In this document: positions 6,098 through 8,451 of the stretch, piece by piece
Numbering within the stretch: position 1 is the first letter of the stretch
How the letters are laid out: every line of letters begins with the position of its first letter
Assembly: GCA_026389955.1 (NCBI GenBank)
Contig: JAPLGY010000370.1
Span: 1-8,451, forward strand
Source: Caldilinea sp.
GTDB lineage: Bacteria; Chloroflexota; Anaerolineae; Caldilineales; Caldilineaceae
DNA: 8,451 nucleotides
Direction: 5' to 3'
Notes under the pieces: model-generated
Told to the model about the DNA's origin: nothing
What the model saw: the letters and a program-made list of their open reading frames with translations, nothing else
Databases searched by the model: none
Made by a program: the position numbers and the translations under genes

Positions 6098-7857
6098 CGA
6101 GGCTCCTTTCCCGGTCCGTTCAACAGCTGGCTGAGCGTAGCTTCGGCCTGCGCCAACGTATAGAAGGCTGCCGTAGGGGGCAGCAGGTGTTCGGACTGCA
6201 ACCGTTCGGAGACCTGGGCCATGGCCGGCAGTTCCAGCCCGAACGCGCGGAGTACGGCGGGCTGGGCGAAAACCTCGGCGGGCGAACCTATCAGGGCTGT
6301 GCGTCCCTCGGCGATCACAAAAAGGCGGTGACAAAGGGAGGCCAGTTCGTCCATGTTGTGTGAAACCAGCACCAACGTACAGCCCTGGGCCTGCAGGGTG
6401 AGCAGCTGGCGAAGCAGCAACTGGCGCGCCTGCGGGTCCAGCCCGGCGGTGGGCTCGTCGAGCACCAACACCTGTGGTTCCAGTGCCAGCACACCGGCGA
6501 TCGCTGCCCGACGCATCTCGCCGCCGCTGAGTGTCCAAGTCACCCGGTCTTTGAACGCAGCGAAGGGCAAGCCCACTGCGGTCATTGCGGCTTGGACGCG
6601 GCGGCGCACCTGCGCGTGGGCGAGTCCCAGCTGTCTCGGCCCATAGGCGACATCGTCGCCCACATACTGCTCAAAAAGTTGTGTTTCGGGCAGTTGGAAG
6701 ACCAGCCCAACGGCGCGGCGCACTGCGCGCAGGTCGACCTTGGGGTCAGACAGATCCTGGCCGAGCACTCGGACGTGGCCGGCATGGGCGCGCAGCAGGC
6801 CGTTGCAGTGTTGGATAGCTGTCGACTTGCCCGATCCGGTGGAGCCGAGCACCCCCACGATTTCGCCGGGGTGCACGGCGAGCGAGACATCGCTCAGTGC
6901 CTGGATTTCCAGCGGCGTGCCGCGCATATAAAAATGGGCGACGTGTTGAAGCTCCAGCAGGGGAGACAGGCTGGACGGGGTCGGCAAGACAGGGGAGAGA
7001 ATCTGCGGGGCGGGCTGCAAGGGTCTGTATGTCTGGACAGCGATGGCCACCTCGTCTGGGGTCAGCCGATCGGCGGGGAAAGCAGGGAAGCGGCGATGCA
7101 GCGCCTGGGCCAGTTCGCTGGCCGGCGGGAGATCGAGCTGGAGGGCGCGCAGCCGCTCTGGCTGCTGAAAAAGCAAGCGCGGGGGCCCCTGCAGCGCCAC
7201 CCGTCCTTCGTGCAGCACGACCACCCGGTCCGCGTCGATGGCTTCGTGCATAAAGTGGGTGACAGCGATGACGGTCACCCCCTGCTCGCGGTGGAGGCGG
7301 GCAACCAGTGCCAGCAGGTCGCGGCGTCCTTGTGGGTCGAGCATAGCGGTGGCTTCGTCGAGCACCAGCACCTGCGGCTGCATGGCCAGCACCCCGGCGA
7401 TGCAGACCCGCTGTTTTTGTCCTCCGGAGAGCAGATGCGGGGCGCGATGGCGGAAGGACTGCATGGAGACCTGTGCAAGCGCATCTTCAACGCGACGCCG
7501 GATCTCGCTGCGGTCGAGCCCCAGATTCTCAGGGCCAAATGCGACCTCCTCTTCAACGATGGTCGCCACAATCTGGTTGTCGGGGTGTTGAAAGACCATC
7601 CCGACCATGCTGCGGATTGCGCGCAGGTGAGCAGGGTCACGGGTATTCCGCTGGTGCACCCAGACATTGCCCTGATCTGGCAGGAGCAAAGCGTTCAGGT
7701 GGCGGGCCAGGGTAGACTTGCCGGAGCCGTTGTGGCCCAACAGCACGACATACTCGCCTGCTTCGACAGTCAGGTCGACGCCGCGCAGCGCCTGCACTGG
7801 ATGGCCTTGACGGGTATAGGTATGGTGAAGATTTTCGACGCGCAGGATCGGGGGCAT
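6067..7857 (-). CDS. Energy-coupling factor transporter ATPase, EcfA1-EcfA2 fusion
   Basis: A 596-residue protein with two complete ABC ATPase domains, normally two separate subunits. Domain 1 has Walker [10 protein letters not shown] (41-49), Q-loop Gln90 in [21 protein letters not shown] (89-109), signature LSGGQ (143-147), Walker B VLVLDE (163-168) with DEATAMLD, and switch His201. That pattern is EcfA1-type. Domain 2 has Walker [10 protein letters not shown] (338-346), Gln388 in [11 protein letters not shown] (387-397), signature LSGGE (443-447), DEPTAGLD (467-474) and His500. That pattern is EcfA2-type. A Pro/Ser-rich linker (about 279-299) joins them. All catalytic residues are present, so the protein should hydrolyse ATP as a built-in heterodimer driving EcfT. 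The ATG is one base after the proB stop with no Shine-Dalgarno, so translation is probably coupled. The domain order matches the ecfA1-ecfA2-ecfT operons of Firmicutes. Confidence 0.95.
   Translation of the reverse strand: MPPILRVENLHHTYTRQGHPVQALRGVDLTVEAGEYVVLLGHNGSGKSTLARHLNALLLPDQGNVWVHQRNTRDPAHLRAIRSMVGMVFQHPDNQIVATIVEEEVAFGPENLGLDRSEIRRRVEDALAQVSMQSFRHRAPHLLSGGQKQRVCIAGVLAMQPQVLVLDEATAMLDPQGRRDLLALVARLHREQGVTVIAVTHFMHEAIDADRVVVLHEGRVALQGPPRLLFQQPERLRALQLDLPPASELAQALHRRFPAFPADRLTPDEVAIAVQTYRPLQPAPQILSPVLPTPSSLSPLLELQHVAHFYMRGTPLEIQALSDVSLAVHPGEIVGVLGSTGSGKSTAIQHCNGLLRAHAGHVRVLGQDLSDPKVDLRAVRRAVGLVFQLPETQLFEQYVGDDVAYGPRQLGLAHAQVRRRVQAAMTAVGLPFAAFKDRVTWTLSGGEMRRAAIAGVLALEPQVLVLDEPTAGLDPQARQLLLRQLLTLQAQGCTLVLVSHNMDELASLCHRLFVIAEGRTALIGSPAEVFAQPAVLRAFGLELPAMAQVSERLQSEHLLPPTAAFYTLAQAEATLSQLLNGPGKEPRCANSSFCAM
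6103..6108 (-). promoter_or_regulatory. Ribosome binding site fixing the ecfT start
   Basis: AAGGAG on the minus strand lies five bases before ATG 6097, within the 3' end of ecfA. It lets ribosomes start ecfT independently and rules out the long upstream in-frame extension. Confidence 0.8.
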
Positions 7858-7858
7858 C

Positions 7859-8451
7859 TCAGTCGGTCAGCAAAATCAAGTCATTGCGATGGACAGCCAC
7901 ATCGCCGTAGGTATAGCCGAGCCGGGCTTCGATCTCGTCGGATCGGCAGCCGGCGATGCGGCGCAGGTCGGCTGCTGCATAGCCGACGATGCCGCGTGCC
8001 AGTTCATTGCGTTCACCGTCGACGATCAGCACGGTATCCCCGCGCAAAAAGTCACCTTCCACTGCTCGGATGCCGGCTGGCAGCAAGCTGCGCCCTTTGA
8101 AAGCGATCGCTTCCGCAGCACCGCTATCGACGGTCAGGCGTCCTGCCGGCTTAGGGCCGGCCAAAATCCAGGCTTTGCGGCTTTCGAGCCGGGTACTGAT
8201 TGCAGGGAACCGTGTACCGACTGTTTCACCGGCGGCCACGCGCAGGATGACATCGGGTTCGCTGCCGGCGGCGATGACGACATCGACGCCAGCGTGACGA
8301 GCGGTGTTGGCGGCCTGCAGCTTGGTGGTCATGCCGCCGGTTCCCAGCCCACTGACACTGCCGCTGGCCAGCCCGCGCAGCGTCTCGTCGATCTTGCGTA
8401 CCTCGGGGATCAGCTGGGCGTCGGGGTTGCTGCGCGGGTCGGCGGTAAACA
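7859..8451 (-). CDS. proB: Glutamate 5-kinase, C-terminal part (5' end beyond window)
   Basis: The 3' 196 codons of proB; the frame is open to the right edge, starting mid-codon. ProB phosphorylates L-glutamate with ATP, the first step of proline synthesis in the cytoplasm. Visible are [11 protein letters not shown] (the Y/F-T-A-D-P-R motif of the kinase domain) and [14 protein letters not shown], the conserved amino-acid-kinase nucleotide-binding block with its lysine. A C-terminal PUA domain follows, from about [18 protein letters not shown] through [13 protein letters not shown] to the end. About 170-180 residues of the N-terminal kinase domain are missing because of the window boundary, not through a mutation. 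The usual partner proA is not downstream; the ECF transporter genes follow instead, after one base. The internal ATG at 8332 lies inside the GGM motif and is not a real start. Confidence 0.95.
   Translation of the reverse strand, partial: FTADPRSNPDAQLIPEVRKIDETLRGLASGSVSGLGTGGMTTKLQAANTARHAGVDVVIAAGSEPDVILRVAAGETVGTRFPAISTRLESRKAWILAGPKPAGRLTVDSGAAEAIAFKGRSLLPAGIRAVEGDFLRGDTVLIVDGERNELARGIVGYAAADLRRIAGCRSDEIEARLGYTYGDVAVHRNDLILLTD

Noticed and set aside
6098..6538. An N-terminal extension of ecfT by 147 residues.
   Set aside because: It is Arg/Ala/Gly-rich out-of-frame reading of ecfA. ATG 6097 has a strong ribosome binding site and begins at the conserved EcfT N-terminus.
6067..7857. The fused ATPase as a cobalt- or nickel-specific CbiO.
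   Set aside because: There are no cbiM, cbiN or cobalamin genes beside it, and the A1/A2-type Q-loop signatures fit a general ECF module better.
6592..8100. A 502-codon open frame on the plus strand across the ECF ATPase gene.
   Set aside because: It is the antisense of ecfA and proB, which have full family motifs. The predicted protein has no recognisable domain, and long antisense frames are common at this GC content.

Overview
The window is an ordinary bacterial chromosome segment of moderately high GC. Every convincing gene lies on the minus strand, so transcription runs from the right edge to the left edge. It suggests a free-living heterotroph. A Chloroflexota (Anaerolineae/Caldilineae-like) source fits the mix of a CUT1 sugar importer, a LacI regulator, an ADP-ribosylglycohydrolase-fold protein and a fused ECF ATPase, but that is inference; no rRNA or other taxonomic marker is present. 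No tRNA, rRNA, CRISPR array, insertion sequence, integrase or phage gene was seen, and coding density is very high.

Right block (8451 to 5267): the 3' part of proB (glutamate 5-kinase with its C-terminal PUA domain), then an EcfA1-EcfA2 fusion ATPase, then the EcfT transmembrane component. The junctions are tight: one base between proB and ecfA, and a 31-base overlap between ecfA and ecfT with a strong internal ribosome binding site for ecfT. This makes a complete energising module (A1, A2, T) of an energy-coupling-factor vitamin or metal importer. No substrate-binding S component is visible.

Regulatory gap (5172 to 5266): a near-consensus sigma-70-type promoter (TTGACA, 17 bases, TATAGT) reads leftwards. 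Its -35 hexamer contains the ecfT stop codon. Just downstream of the predicted start of transcription lies a perfect CG-centred palindrome (TTATACGTATAA), a good candidate operator for the LacI-family regulator encoded next. A 7-bp stem-loop follows in the leader.

Left block (5171 to 1): a LacI-family regulator, a sugar-type solute-binding lipoprotein, two CUT1 (MalF/MalG-like) permeases, and the first 291 residues of an ADP-ribosylglycohydrolase-family protein that runs off the left edge. The last two gene junctions are tightly coupled (TAAAATG and TAATG). A perfect 32-base palindrome sits between the binding-protein and first permease genes, as expected of an mRNA-stabilising element that favours the binding protein. 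The regulator probably senses an imported sugar-like ligand and controls itself and the transport operon. The importer has no ATPase subunit here, so it must use one encoded elsewhere. The ADP-ribosylglycohydrolase-type enzyme probably acts on the imported glycoside or a derivative, but its substrate cannot be read from sequence.

I did not find a wholly new system. The points most worth a second look are the ADP-ribosylglycohydrolase in the sugar operon, the superimposed ecfT stop/hairpin/-35 with the adjacent operator, the 32-base palindrome, and the orphan ECF module coupled to proB.
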